A stretch of DNA of 64,000 bases from Acheta domesticus (lineage: Eukaryota; Arthropoda; Insecta; Orthoptera; Gryllidae): NCBI GenBank assembly GCA_031308135.1, contig JAHLJT010009419.1, positions 64,438,723 to 64,502,722 on the forward strand. The letters are read 5' to 3'. Shown piece by piece: positions 11,171-22,679 of the stretch. The notes under the pieces are model-generated. The model did not search any database. It was given only the letters and a program-made list of their open reading frames with translations, and had not been told where the DNA came from. A program made the translations under genes and the position numbers. Position 1 is the stretch's first letter, and every line of letters starts with the position of its first letter.

Positions 11171-13020
11171 GAACATTGTACATTAAAATGTCATCGAAAC
11201 CCGAGAGTTCGGCATCGATTCTACTGAGAACCCATTGTCTTATATATTTTCTCATTCTTTGATGACATGAATATTAAGCGACAGCAGTCGAGCTCCACAT
11301 GGCAGCCTAAACGAAAAGGTGCGTCCTTCCGGATAATCCGAGTAAAATTGTCCGTGAAAATTGATACCATACTTCACTTAGTGGAAGGTTTTTCCTCGTC
11401 CAGTCCACTTGCCGTCGGTAAGGTTACGTTTCCCGGAAATCTGAACTGGAGTGGCAACCTACTTGCCGGGACAGTGCTAGTACAATGGAACGGGCAGTCG
11501 GCACAAGACGGACTTCCGACTACTGTTGGATCATTTTCCTCAAGAATGTGGATGAAGGGAAAATGTATTTCAAACTCTCTGATTCTGCGGTTCCTAACAT
11601 GCTGAAAACTAAACCTTAGGGGAATAATCTCTTAACTCCGTTGGCCCAATTTTTCCCGGATTGTGTGAAGCAAAAAATAAAGTAATGTAATTGAGGAATT
11701 TATATTAATGCAGATTTTTTGTTACTCTACACAGCCTGAACGGGTTGATAGATTTCATGAGTTATTTCTGGATTCAACGTAGAGATGCTTTCATGACTTG
11801 TTTGTGTCAATTTCAACTCTACAGGTTTGTACATCAATTGCTTCCTTTGTTAAATTCCCTTCCTTTTGTAAATTAATATATTGCCAAGCACCTGAAGATG
11901 ACAATAAAAATAATTGTTAAAACGTTGTTATTATAGAGTGCTTCAGTGAAATTTGTGTAACTGTTTTTATGTGATATATTTAATAACTTTTTGCTAACGC
12001 TCTTTTATAAATTTGGGATCTTTATTACATTATATTATGCACTTTGTGAATCTATGGAGTCACTGGGCTGTGAGTACACCAGTATTAATTAATACGCGTT
12101 GGATCCGTGCAAACACTCTGCAGATTGCTTTGCTTTATGCTTGCTTTAAAAGTATAAATATCTCTATTCTAGTGATCCAGCATCGAAGAAGCCTTGAACT
12201 GTGTGAAACAAAATTGGCATGGCTCTGTGTGCCTGTAATAGTAATTTATGGTTAAATAGTGTAAAATAATATATTATTCGAGAACGGGAAATTTCGATAA
12301 TTTTCACAAGCGAATACCTTTTTGTTTTGGAGTGCATTATTTTATCCATTATTACATTTTTCAAAATTTCAAGATATATTTAAATACATATTAAAAGTCC
12401 ATACATACACCTGGATCTTGTTATCTCTTCCTATAGTTGCCATTCATTGTCAGTGTCGCAAAAATTTAAGTACCACCAAAAACCAAAATATCCTTTTCAG
12501 CCTGACTGATATCGAGGAATATCAATTTTGGAAAAAATCGTCAGTGCGCTTTAGGTCCTCTGCGGTTTAGACCACAGATGGTTCGATTCACTGACGGATA
12601 AACACGTTTTTTCCATAAACAACCCTTTTAGATACATTTATGTTTTTATATTAAGTCATTAATTAAAATTTTATTTATGTGTAGTCACGAAATTTTCTTT
12701 TGTCAAAAAAATCCGTTTATTGTTTTACGATATCTAAAATTTTCCCGTTTTCTTAATACTAGAATAAAACAGTGATAATATCATAGAAGGGTAAAACTTG
12801 GTTCTGTGATGCAAATTTTCATTGAAAATATTTAAGCCTTTGTGAGAAAATGAAATTGGAAATGTTTTGTAAATTCGCAAGTTAGAGCTCATTTTTATAG
12901 ACAATCTTTCGAGAATCTTAATAAAAACTAATTTGCCATCTGAAACGTTTGCTCCTGTAACAAATAAAAACGAAAGTAATGTAATTGCAGTAAACTCTCA
13001 AATATGCGCGGGTGAATTAT
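11171..13020. other. Non-coding stretch with one retroelement-end-like motif
   Basis: I see no supported gene. A moderately GC-rich segment at 11260-11600 carries an open frame of 112 codons with no recognisable domain. At 11892-11924 a CTGAAGATG box, a short hairpin and an AAACG box resemble motifs at the 3' ends of some retroelements. Remaining sequence is AT-rich. Confidence 0.4.
11892..11924 (+). other. CTGAAGATG - hairpin - AAACG motif
   Basis: CTGAAGATG (11892-11900) is followed by acaat/attgt as a small stem around an A-rich loop, then taaaacg. This resembles the conserved arrangement (CTGANGA box, stem, GAAA box) of hammerhead-like motifs found with Penelope-like and other retroelements. 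Both boxes depart from the ideal, so activity is not claimed. Confidence 0.35.
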
Positions 13021-13164
13021 CCGACGTACTTCTATAGTAAAGAGAAATTATAAAGCTGCTGCAAAAATTGGCGATTTTGTTTTACAGAAAAACTTGTATT
13101 ATGAGACTCTGGTATCACAAAAATGGATACATCTTGTTTCTACATGAAGTAAATTATACCCTTC

Positions 13165-13207
13165 AAGAGTCGTGTAGTTATAATCAGATTATAACTACAC
13201 GACTCTT
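13165..13207. repeat. Perfect 43-nt palindrome
   Basis: Two 21-nt arms (13165-13185 and 13187-13207) are exact reverse complements around a single A at 13186. The arms begin 'aagagtcgtg' and end 'cacgactctt'. It lies in the left arm of the long-inverted-repeat element, where the homologous copy at about 44.4 kb has no such palindrome. Confidence 0.95.
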
Positions 13208-13211
13208 GCGA

Positions 13212-13236
13212 CAAAAAGTAGATTCTACTTTTTGTA
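13212..13236. repeat. Second perfect palindrome, 25 nt
   Basis: Arms of 12 nt (starting 'acaaaaag') are exact reverse complements around a single T. It starts five bases after the 43-nt palindrome, and both share the one-nucleotide centre. Confidence 0.93.
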
Positions 13237-14433
13237 GATCCTTGATATGGAAAAATTGGTTGAAGGCAAAAGATCTGTCTCCTTCCGTCTGTCTGTGATC
13301 AATGCTAGCGCCTAAACCGTACCCATCATTTTCTCCAAACTTGATTTTCTCACAGCGATAAGAACGAGCCCCAGTGCTTACCAATTTAAAACGAATATTT
13401 TGATTTTCAGGGGTACTTTTTCAAAAATTGCAATAGTTTGGGTATCTTCCTTCTACTACAATATTGAAAATGTAAATTATGTTAATAAAATGGGTGGATT
13501 TAAAATTAGTTCTTAAAATAAGGTAATCTACAAGTTTTCGAAAATTGAAGTAGTTTGTGCTTACGTTTGCATGAAATATATGCAATTTTCAAATAACTAT
13601 TTTCTGAAAAAACGGCTTCCAACTTTCCTCCTACGAATTTTTTCATTAAAAAATCATTAAAACATGGTGCAGGTTCCATATTGGCGAACTCTGTAATTTC
13701 GCAAATTGCAAAAATTTAACATGACAACATTACAATACTGATGAAAATTTTCTTTACTGAATTCTGTTCTAAAGAACTAGAAATTTCAATGAGTACCATT
13801 TTCGAGGAAAACTAGTAGTTTCCACGTAATTTGTTCTTGAAGCAAGGACAATTTATAAACTAATGGTTCTACATAATGGCACAGACTTTCCAGTGTTCGT
13901 TTCCTATTTCCTTAGGTCTCGGCTAGCTATTAGGAATTGCCACATTCTCTTGCCGGCTGCGATCTATCGCCGCCCAAAGTACATTTTTTTCACATTTTCT
14001 TACCTTTTTCGGTTTCCTACTGGAATAATGGAAATATTAATTTTAATATTAAAAAATAAAAATTATTTAAATATTAAAAAAACACTTAATCCTCGTCCGA
14101 AATGGCAATTTTGTTTGAAAAATTTCAAGCCGTATTTAAGAAAATGGCGTTTAAGCGATACTGAAAAATGCGAAATTTGATAGCTTTGAATGCTGAATAT
14201 CCATTTTGGAAGAAATCGCACGTGTAGTTTAGACGTTTGTGTTGTTCACAGTTAGACAGACAGACAGACAGACGACGGACGTTTTAAAAAAAAATATTTT
14301 TTCTGTGTTAGGGGACCCCAAAATGTGTATTTCCGTTAAAATCTCTAAATCGATTTTCCGCAGCATTACATAACTTTCTCCATACTATGTATATTACTCC
14401 GTATATACGTATATACGGGAAAGTAAAAATGGA

Positions 14434-15960
14434 AATAAATATTTTAGTTTCGAAAATAATGGTAGTTATGGAGGCGTGTGTAGATTGTCTTACCTTTATT
14501 TTGTAACTGATGTGTGTGTGGTTGTTAAAGTAATAAATAATGCAGACAGATTCATTTTAGTTTTACAAGAAATGTTTCTATGAATTAAAGATAATAGAAA
14601 ATATCTAAATTATAATCACCAAATTAAGAGACAACAGAAAATATTTGTAAAGTTTCAATATCCACGAATTTAGATAGCTAGATAAAACGTAATTAACAAG
14701 TAGAATCATTGAGGCAGAGATCTCAGACAAACGTTCTTTTCAAGTTAGGTGAAAGTCAGTACTTCGGAATGTGTGTTGGTGAATGATTTGGAGGAGCAGT
14801 CAGTTGAGAAGTGTGTCGGTATTGGATAGCACTTGCTCCTAAGTGAAGACACAAGTATTCCTGTTTGACGTCAGTCGAGTGAACGTGACGTGGATTAGCT
14901 TGGATGGGTATGGGAGAGAGAAGATTTAAGTGTCCCTACTATAAAAAGTGGATGGCTTCAGGACGGAGTCACAGAGATGAAACAAGACCATCTCGAACTT
15001 CGCATAATTATAGTACGAAAAATTGAAAGTATTGATGAAAGAGACAATGTTCCGTAATTAAATTATCGATGTTCAAAATGTTACTAATGGAAGTTAGTCA
15101 ATATAGACGAGTCCGTAACTTTTCCACTTTAACTAAATAAATATCATTATATTTCATTTTCTTTTATAATAAATTTGTAACATTCATAAATGACGTAACT
15201 CGTAGAGAGTAGACGAGTAGGATATTTTCTTAAAGTTCATTAAAATTGAATGAAGATTTAGCTAATGGTGCTATAATGTCATCACTCGGTTACATTTTTT
15301 TAAAACAAATGTATTACTCGGTTATGGTAAATTGGTCTCTTGAGGCATTTATCCTCTTCAAAATAAAGATCAACTACAGAAATTCATTGTAGTTTGTCTG
15401 GACGAGAACTACCAAAAATTGATTAGCCTTGCCACAGGTTCTGCGGTGACATTCTCTGTTTTAGAGATTATACAGGCCCACTGTTTATTCTTTTTCTTTT
15501 CTTGAGTTGTGTTTACACGTTTTGTTATCATTGTAATAAATTTCTAAATTTTATGAATGGAAATTGATTTTCTTTAAATTTCATCTTTTCAGTGAAATGG
15601 TTGAAATTTCAAAGAAAGGGGGGGAAAGGGGGCGTCACCCCTTTCTTTGACGGTTACATACTTATCTCGTAACCGTTCATTATTCAGAGAGACTGTGAAC
15701 TATGAGCAGCACACTAACGCTTGCTCTTGTAAATATTGTAAATAAGGTGTATGTATTTAGATGTTTAGAATTATAGTTTTAGTCTTTGTTCAAAAGGTAA
15801 GCTTCTGTCAACTTACATAAGTACTAGTTGAAACAACAAAATATTATAGATGTAGTTAACAATTTTACAATCATATTTGTAACTTAAATTTATAACATTT
15901 GTCAACTCTTCTTAAAATGTTAAAAATTTTCATCTCTAAACCAGATGTCTGATACTCAAA
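14434..15960. other. AT-rich non-coding stretch with a G-tract hairpin
   Basis: No gene seen. At 15609-15650 a 13-bp perfect stem ('tcaaagaaagggg' with 'cccctttctttga') encloses a 16-nt G-rich loop. The rest lacks recognisable domains or repeat edges. Confidence 0.5.
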
Positions 15961-15970
15961 ACCAGATGTA

Positions 15971-16040
15971 GGATGGCTGTTGAGCTACAGCCGAAACGTC
16001 ACGTCGTCGCATGCAATTAGTTGTCAATAATAAATAAAAA
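15971..16040 (+). other. Retroelement 3'-end-like motif with hairpin and polyA signals
   Basis: GGATG, then a six-base stem GGCTGT/ACAGCC (15975-15980 with 15987-15992), then GAAACG (15993-15998), followed downstream by 'aataaataaaa'. The layout repeats that at 11892-11924 and resembles the core arrangement of hammerhead-like motifs. Here the first box is degenerate (GGATG for CTGANGA). Confidence 0.4.
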
Positions 16041-16407
16041 TTGAATGTCTAAAATTCAAAGGAAATGTTTGTTTGTTGTAATTTAATCACAAGAACATGT
16101 CACTTTCGAAGATTTCTCATAGAAATATGTCAAACTTACTTGCATGAACGTAGAAGCTAAAACGGATTAATGTATGTGATTTTAGAATAAAATATTTCAT
16201 AAACCATAAATAATAAAATTAATATAAGATTTTATTCAACGTAATTTGGAACTTGAAAAGCAAAGTACAGATCAGACAGGTCATCTACAATTAGTACATT
16301 TTCCATTACTGAATTCAGAAATGCAAATACTAGTTATTTATGTTACGAGTGATAAAAGTGATGTTTTATTTTGGAAGTAGGAATGATTACAACACTGGGG
16401 CGTATAG

Positions 16408-16915
16408 GCCGAGCTGACTTTTATTTTATTTGTCTTCAAGTATACAAATCACTTAGCCGACCTTGATAGCCGAGGTGGCTAAGAGCGTGTACCGTCTCAG
16501 AACTTGAGTCCGAAGGGCAGCGGGTCGAGTTCCACCTTGGGCATGGTTGCATCCCTTGTCTCTTACGTATGTATTGTCGCGGATGGTCTCATTCTGATGA
16601 CCCCAGATCAGAGGAGCCCGCAAGTGTGTTTGTTTCTAGTGTATAGTCGAATACGCTTCACATCGGGACGTAATGGTTAACCGGCCTGTCGGCTGGATAA
16701 AATCCCTTAGAAAATACAAATCACTTAAAATCAATGAAGCTAATGGTATTACCCAAAAGTATTTTCTTTTCTTTGTTGCATTCTTAGATTTATCTGAACA
16801 CTTGAATATTGTCTTACGTTTAGCGCTAATGCTAAAAATTGAATTTTCAGCATGCTACGCAAGCTCTTAGAGATAAGCTTTTACTAGTCACTGTCTAAAA
16901 ACATTTATTTATGAT
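16408..16915 (+). repeat. Local tandem duplication, copy A (contains a SINE)
   Basis: The sequence 'gctgacttttattttat...caagtatacaaatcactta', then, after the SINE, 'ttctttgttgcattcttag', 'tctgaacacttgaatattgtc', 'cagcatgctacgcaagc' and 'ttttactagt', matches the copy at 17053-17275 in the same order. Removal of the SINE and one target duplication leaves an alignable unit of about 240 bp. Confidence 0.75.
16456..16713 (+). mobile_element. SINE family 2, complete copy with 14-bp target duplication
   Basis: A tRNA-like head includes an A-box-like 'tggctaagagcg' (16476-16487) and a B-box-like 'gggtcgagttcc' (16522-16533), followed by 'gggcatggttgc' and a body of about 150 bp. The element is bounded by perfect 14-bp direct repeats 'atacaaatcactta' (16442-16455 and 16714-16727), as expected for LINE-machinery insertion. 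The duplicate at 17053-17275 has the site without the SINE ('atacagatccctta'). Pol III transcription is expected for an active family; here I only see its structure. Confidence 0.85.
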
Positions 16916-17052
16916 ACAAGTGTTAAACTGTCATTTCATTTTGCGAAAGGGAAATGTTGCGACACGAGACCGGTAAGGCAGAGTGGCGCAATCCAGTAAG
17001 CAAAATAAAATCACTTTTACCACGTGAGTTATTCACAATATTTTAGAGAGCC

Positions 17053-17275
17053 TTACTGACTTTCATTTTATTCTTATTCAAGTATACAGATCCCTTAACG
17101 AAACATTGAGGTTTGTAGTAGCCAATACGGTCTGAAGAATTTATTTTTGTTTCCTTCATTGCATTCACATATTGATCTGAACACTTGAGCATCGTCTCAC
17201 TTTTAGCATGCTACGCATGCCCTGAAAGAACCCCTTTTACTAGTGGCTATCTACACAAATCATTATTTTCAAGAA
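17053..17275 (+). repeat. Local tandem duplication, copy B (empty SINE site)
   Basis: This copy aligns with 16408-16915 but lacks the SINE: 'caagtatacagatccctta' runs directly into 'acgaaacattgag'. It shares 'tctgaacacttgagcatcgtc', 'tttagcatgctacgcatgc' and 'cttttactagtgg'. Substitutions throughout show the duplication is not recent. Confidence 0.72.
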
Positions 17276-17289
17276 AGTAACAAACAAAA

Positions 17290-18260
17290 ACATAAGGACA
17301 GAGCCAACTGGCACTGAGTATGCAAAATCCAGGACGAGCAGTTGTTTGTTATTGACTTTGCATCTCAAGGAAATTTGGGGCAGAAAACAGAGGCACGATA
17401 GTGTACACTCTGTGCTCTCCCTGATTCACACGAAACCCTTAACGATCGCTAATTCAAACACATACTTTTATGACGCAACGCGTACGCATGTCCCCCTGAC
17501 ATATTGCACCACTTGGTTGCCCCACTTCCCGCCCGAAACAGACGCTATCGCACTTCCGCTGCTGGGAAGCGCAGTTTCCATAATCGTTTAAATAATATTC
17601 TTTTGTTTCACCCAGTCCGGTCGCATAATTAGGATTACAGTGAAATGGATCTTTCTTACGTGATGAAGAATGTCGCTTATGAGATTCTCTCACAGAACGT
17701 GTTGATGAGAAAAATAATGTTATTTACACGCCATACTTCTTTCGCACGGAAAGTGCTCGTTTGTGTCTTTTTTCTTGTGTGAAAATCTTACATCCGGTAG
17801 GGGTGTTACTCAGAAGGATGTCTCCTCCTACTTGACAGGACTGGAGAAACTAGGTTCCTTTTCCAGAATTTCCTTACAAGCTAATGGTTTGTATCAGTTT
17901 CTTTAGCAACTTCCCATCTTGACTTTGTGATTCTGCTCAAAGTACGTCGTATCGTCTGCGTATGTGTAGATAAAATATCCATTCAATGTATTGTCGCAGT
18001 AAAAGATAACCTTGTGCCAGAGTGACTAGTTATGTGTTATCATATGGCTTTGTACTATCTCCTAATAATTTGTCCTAACTTGTGATTATTGAGCAAATTT
18101 CAAAACATGGAGATATTACGCTCAAGTACATACAGTATATAAAGCAATTCTGTGAAATTTGTGTCAACAAATATTTTAAAATGATGCAGTCAATCTCTGG
18201 AAAACATTACCTGATCTAACGGAGGCATTCCTCTTTAACAGACTTCCAGGTGGTTCTCAC
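17290..18260. other. Non-coding stretch
   Basis: No supported gene. Frames at about 17346-17693 on both strands overlap each other and show no domain. No repeat boundary recognised. Confidence 0.4.
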
Positions 18261-18263
18261 ACT

Positions 18264-18272
18264 AATAACAAC

Positions 18273-18311
<39 letters not shown>
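18264..18311. repeat. (AAT)n microsatellite
   Basis: About 15 near-perfect aat triplets, following 'actaataacaac'. Confidence 0.92.
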
Positions 18312-19460
18312 GATAATTGTTATTAAATTTATAGTGTTAATTACTGATGGAAAATTCTTGTTCTATTTAGACTGAATATACTTTCTGACTATTGACTTCA
18401 TTAAATATCACAATAATGTTTAGAATGATTACCCCACCAAAACCATTATCTATCAATATTTACATATATCAAAAGATGAATCGTAGGTTTCCTACATAAC
18501 GTTCTTGTTACACTTTACTAACAAACCCGTAGTGACATTTTCCACAAATCATTAATATGTGTTACGTAAGTAGTTCAAGGTTTTCTGCTTCACTTACCGA
18601 GTTTCAGTCGAGATCCTTTGGGAAAAACTTCGCAGGAAGAGAGAACGATAGAATCTGAAGCAAGGCAATTTCCACGTTCCCTTTTCTCCTTACGCTGACA
18701 ATCACCTCTTATTCCAAGATATGCAACATCATTTATTATATAATGTAGCAAAATTGTAACATGTGACAATACATCACCTGACTCCCTGGCATTATTGATA
18801 AACCTGACTAGCTTGTACGATCTTCAATGAATAATTCATGTATTTGTATAAGTAATGTGTGCTCTAATTTATGTGACTACTTATGAAGAAAATATTTAAT
18901 GCCATTCATTCAAGCTTCTTATGTGGATCAGGAATCGGTATTTTCATCACGTCTTGAAACAACATGCAATAAATTATAATTGATACAATTGAATATATAT
19001 AAATGTATATATATGCATATGCAAATACATTTGTAATATATACATATATATGCAAATGCACGTATACATTTGTAAAACATATAAAATACGCAAAGAAGTA
19101 GTTCTCCAGATACATTTCAAGGGCACACTTCATAAACGATTGTTTCCAAAATATTCTATACCAACTTCAAACTCCCTGATACCTGCGTTAATGTATAGCT
19201 ATTTATATGTATCATGACAGCATATTGTTGCATCAACTTCATTTTATGTAGACTATGTGTTTCTTTTGGTTTCTGACCAACCATGCTCAAAATGTTCCTA
19301 CGAAATTTGTTCAAATTCTGAAAAACTTTTAAGAGATCGTTAAAGTCATTTGCTTATTACCTCAAATGCATTAAATTCCTTCAATAAATAGTATTTGAGT
19401 AAACTCGTGTGCGTGCGTGGAGAAAATACGGTTGCGTGCCTCACGGTTAGACCACTTTCC
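18312..19460. other. AT-rich non-coding stretch with TA-rich low complexity
   Basis: No gene. At 18990-19080 there is alternating 'tatatgcatatgcaaa' low-complexity sequence. Confidence 0.5.
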
Positions 19461-19461
19461 G

Positions 19462-19560
19462 TGCACCAATTAAGACATACGAGGTGTCATTCGACGCGTT
19501 TCGGTCTCCTGAAGGGGAACTGATAATTTGTTTTGGGGTCCAGCCGGAAGATTAAAATAA
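19462..19560. repeat. Dispersed repeat segment shared with 62.8 kb
   Basis: 'caattaagacatacgaggtgtcattcgacgcgtttcggtctcctgaag' (about 19466-19515) matches 62796-62858 ('caattcatccaaatgaggtgttatttgacgtgtctcggtcttctgacg') with scattered substitutions. Both are in the same orientation. I cannot assign the family; it may be a SINE or a LINE 3' end. Confidence 0.6.
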
Positions 19561-19617
19561 ATTTCCAAAACGAGTTTTTGCGTGTTTTGGTGTTACCATA
19601 ATCGTGTGTATGCCGGG

Positions 19618-19664
19618 AATTAAACCATTGCCACCTAAATAGATCTATGTAGGTGGCATTGGTT
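19618..19664. repeat. Quasi-palindrome around AGATCT
   Basis: The left arm 'aaccattgccacctaaatag' pairs with the right arm 'ctatgtaggtggcattggtt' with only a few mismatches around a central AGATCT-type core. This gives a hairpin of about 20 bp. Confidence 0.8.
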
Positions 19665-20539
19665 AAACTCCAGTATCCAAAGGCATTTGTTTTCGCTCAA
19701 TACGCCATTATTTTCTTTCACGACGTTGACATATTTATGGAAACACTGATGTTGACATATTTGTGTAAACAATTGAAGATAACTTGAATAAGTGACGCAC
19801 GAGGAATATTACAATTTAAATTATATCAGTAGGCCTAATATTTATTTAAAAAATAGTTTGCAAAATCTACGAACAGTATTGACTTATAACGCATTAAATT
19901 TGAAGAATTTCAAAAGAAACGGAGAAAACAAAACTGTGAGTAATGTTAGAGAATGAATGAACTATGTTCGACTTCTCACTTTCACGTTTCTAAGTGTACA
20001 AATACCGATACCAAATCAAACACCGATTTTCAAATGAATGTGACCCACAGCTTACACATATTAAACTTAACTTATTAACATAACTGTAACCTTATTAACA
20101 TAAAATCACAAAACAGTTGTTATTTAATACTTATTTAGATTCGCATAAGGAATGATTAATAGAGCAATTGCAAAAGTGGAAGTGAACACAAATTAGACTG
20201 GGTTTGAGAAGTTTTAATCTCTTCAAAAATTATGGGGAAAAATATGGAATTCTAAGCAAATCCGGGAAAGAATTTACTTAATCATATACAACTACATTTA
20301 ATGTAGTTGTAGATGATTTTGCGGAATCTTTTCAAACTAATTGAGAATGATCTTATATTAGGATTAGAGAATAAACTAGAAGAACAACTTACAGGTGACC
20401 TTTGTGCATTATTGTGCATATTAGCAGAAATCGTAAAAAATGTATCTTGACTAAACTTTAAATATTCTAATCTTCAATACCTTCAAGTACTTCTTACGAC
20501 AACTATAATTTTTAAATTGCAATATTACAATTTCATATC

Positions 20540-20760
20540 TCATATGAAGGTGACATACAAGGCCATTGGATGATGGGAATTTTTGAAAGCGAGTATGACA
20601 TTATCAGCTACTACGATTCATTGGTAAGTCCAATGCCAGATACTGTAAGAACATATCTGAACAAAGTTGCGCATGAACGAAATGAAGTACGAAAGAAATT
20701 TTCTACGCATGAAGAAACTTTTAAAATAGTTTACAGCGTCGGTGACGCCACATTCAGCTA
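20540..20760 (+). pseudogene. Relic of a C48 (Ulp1-like) cysteine peptidase domain, probably from a transposon
   Basis: The frame reads GHWMMGIFESEYDIISYYDSL, followed by MPDTVRTYLNKVAHERNEV. The spacing of His-Trp, a hydrophobic strand and Tyr-Tyr-Asp-Ser resembles the catalytic His and Asp region of C48 peptidases (HW...YYDS). Such domains occur in host SUMO proteases and in several DNA transposon groups. The cysteine part is not visible, and frames on both sides are broken, so this is a fragment. Its position in repeat-rich, gene-free DNA favours a transposon origin. The match rests on a short motif and could be chance. Confidence 0.4.
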
Positions 20761-20914
20761 GTTATAAAATATTCCAGTAAATGAAATATTAAAGCCGACA
20801 TGTTATAAAAAAATTACTAGTGTGTCATTTTCGAAAATTCACGTTTAATCTAGTAAATGGACTTACGACATGTAATTTAGAACATTGTGTTCTATCAATG
20901 CAAAAAGTGTAAGA

Positions 20915-20936
20915 TACACACACACACACACACACA
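20915..20936. repeat. (AC)n microsatellite
   Basis: About ten uninterrupted AC units just after the peptidase relic. Confidence 0.9.
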
Positions 20937-20939
20937 TAA

Positions 20940-22675
20940 TTAAGGCATTTGTGAGAAAATCTTTTTCCGGTATTTTTGGAAAATTGTGACAATTTAACTG
21001 AAAATTACGAAAAGAAAACAACTAATTTAAAAAACGTTCATGAAATTATTAAAGGATTTATCATACCAGAACAGACTACATTGAAGAAAATCTCTTACTT
21101 TAATACTGACAGTTTTGAAAAACATGTAATTTTGCAGTTTTCGAAATTGCAATGGTTTTAATTAAAGTCGTTTTTGCTGCTGCAACCGTTCTGCAGCTTA
21201 CATTGGAATGGGATAAATGGTACAATTAATACCTAGAAGCAAGGCAAAAATTACCCCAGCGTATTCACGGAAAATAAAGCGAACTGCATGATAATACGAT
21301 TGAGATGGGAACATTAATCCAGATATTGCTTACAATATTTGTTACACATATAAATAGGTACATGTATTCTTACTAAGTACCTTAAAAATGAAAAATATTT
21401 ATTACTAATACGTTTCATTATAACAAATGTGTTATTTTTGTTTTGGCGGGCGAGGGGAAAGAAGAAATAACTTACGCCGATGGGGATAATATATCTTTAA
21501 TAATATAAAATATATAATTTAACATTTAATAATTTATTTGCGTATAACAACACATCTTTGGCTAAAAGTAGCAGCCGCCTTTGAGTGGCGAGGTCATTTC
21601 GGCCGGGGACTGTGAAGCTTGGTGTTGTACTTCGCAGGTCCGCGTGTCATTGATCATCGCGATCACGTAGTGACCGAGAATGACCGAAAGAGATCGAAGC
21701 GGTAGGAAAGATAAAATTTTCATTAGAGCAGAGAATCTTCTTTTAGCACTTATTCGATATATTTCTGTTTACCATGAATTTTTAAAGCAGTGACAGATCG
21801 AATATTATAGTAATGGGTTATGACCTCCCCATCACCTGATTTAACATTTTGTCACTGTTTACTTTGGAGGTTAATTGCAAGTTCAGATGTATTCAGGAAA
21901 CCCTTTTATGAAGAAAGAGCTCAGCGCCCTATTCAGCAGAAAAGTGTTGAAATCCCACGTGATTTTCTTCAAAGAGTAAATCAAAATATGTTCTGGATGT
22001 GCCAAGAATGGATTCGAACCGATGGAGATGTCTTTCAGTATCTTCTCTGGCATATGCTGAGCGCGCTTCCCGGTTTTCGCCGACCGATAAGTTGCCCGTT
22101 CTGTAAAAGCGGCACGCAAGGAAGACAGAGCTTTCAGATATTTATTGCTCTTCGAATATTGTAAATACTACTCTTGTTTACTCTTGCTTTCTAACACAAA
22201 TTATATTCCCTGCGTAATCTGTGACCTATCTAGACTACTGCTTTGACTGTTTATCCGATTTCTGTATCTCCGAATCTCGGCTCGTTGGGATTGGTTCCGT
22301 TGACATTGCCGTTGTACTTGTTATTGTATCTGAATTCTGAAAAAATGTTTGCGGTGTTTCTCTATTAAAATGAGAACAGTGCATTAAATTCATTTGCTTT
22401 ATGAAAGAAATTGAAGTGTATGACAATATTTAACCATATATGTATAATTCTGAGTTATTGTGTTATTTTGTACTGACTCTGTAATTATAAAAGTAGTCGC
22501 TAAAAACTCTGTGTAGTTGATGCGAATTTAATAAAATCAAATCATTTAAAATAAGTACCACTTTAGTTAATATTTTTGATTTTTTTAAATTAGAAATTTG
22601 AAAACTTTTGAACAAGAAGATTTTTACCAAATCAGAAAGTTGATAGTCTTCCAACCCGAAGAATGTGAGTGACGG
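20940..22675. other. AT-rich non-coding stretch
   Basis: No supported gene. A GC-richer patch at 21570-21720 has no recognised content. A 114-codon frame at 21820-22164 has no domain I know. Near 22010-22020 the minus strand has 'ggttcgaatcc', a perfect B-box, but I cannot fold a tRNA or place a clear A-box around it; it may be an eroded SINE head. Confidence 0.4.
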
Positions 22676-22679
22676 ACAC

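Larger units (their letters stand above)
13025..14433. mobile_element. Long-inverted-repeat element, copy A
   Basis: The left end (13027-13110) and right end (14350-14433) are inverted versions of one terminus: a 'tactttc...' hairpin, then 'gcagcattacataac', as seen at 40.9, 44.25, 48.05 and 60.5 kb. Inside both arms is a (GACA/GACG)n tract (about 13282-13300 and 14256-14282). Near the centre is 'aactagt..ttccacgt', matching the inner arm boundary at 44.97 kb. No transposase frame is present. The class is not one I recognise: it behaves like a non-autonomous long-TIR or fold-back element. No target duplication was found. Confidence 0.55.

Noticed and set aside
16470..16540. Possible tRNA gene
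   Set aside because: A and B boxes are present, but no acceptor stem or clover-leaf forms. The sequence continues into a SINE body with target duplication.
22005..22025. Perfect B-box 'ggttcgaatcc' on the minus strand as a tRNA gene
   Set aside because: No matching A-box at the right distance and no foldable tRNA around it. At most an eroded SINE head.
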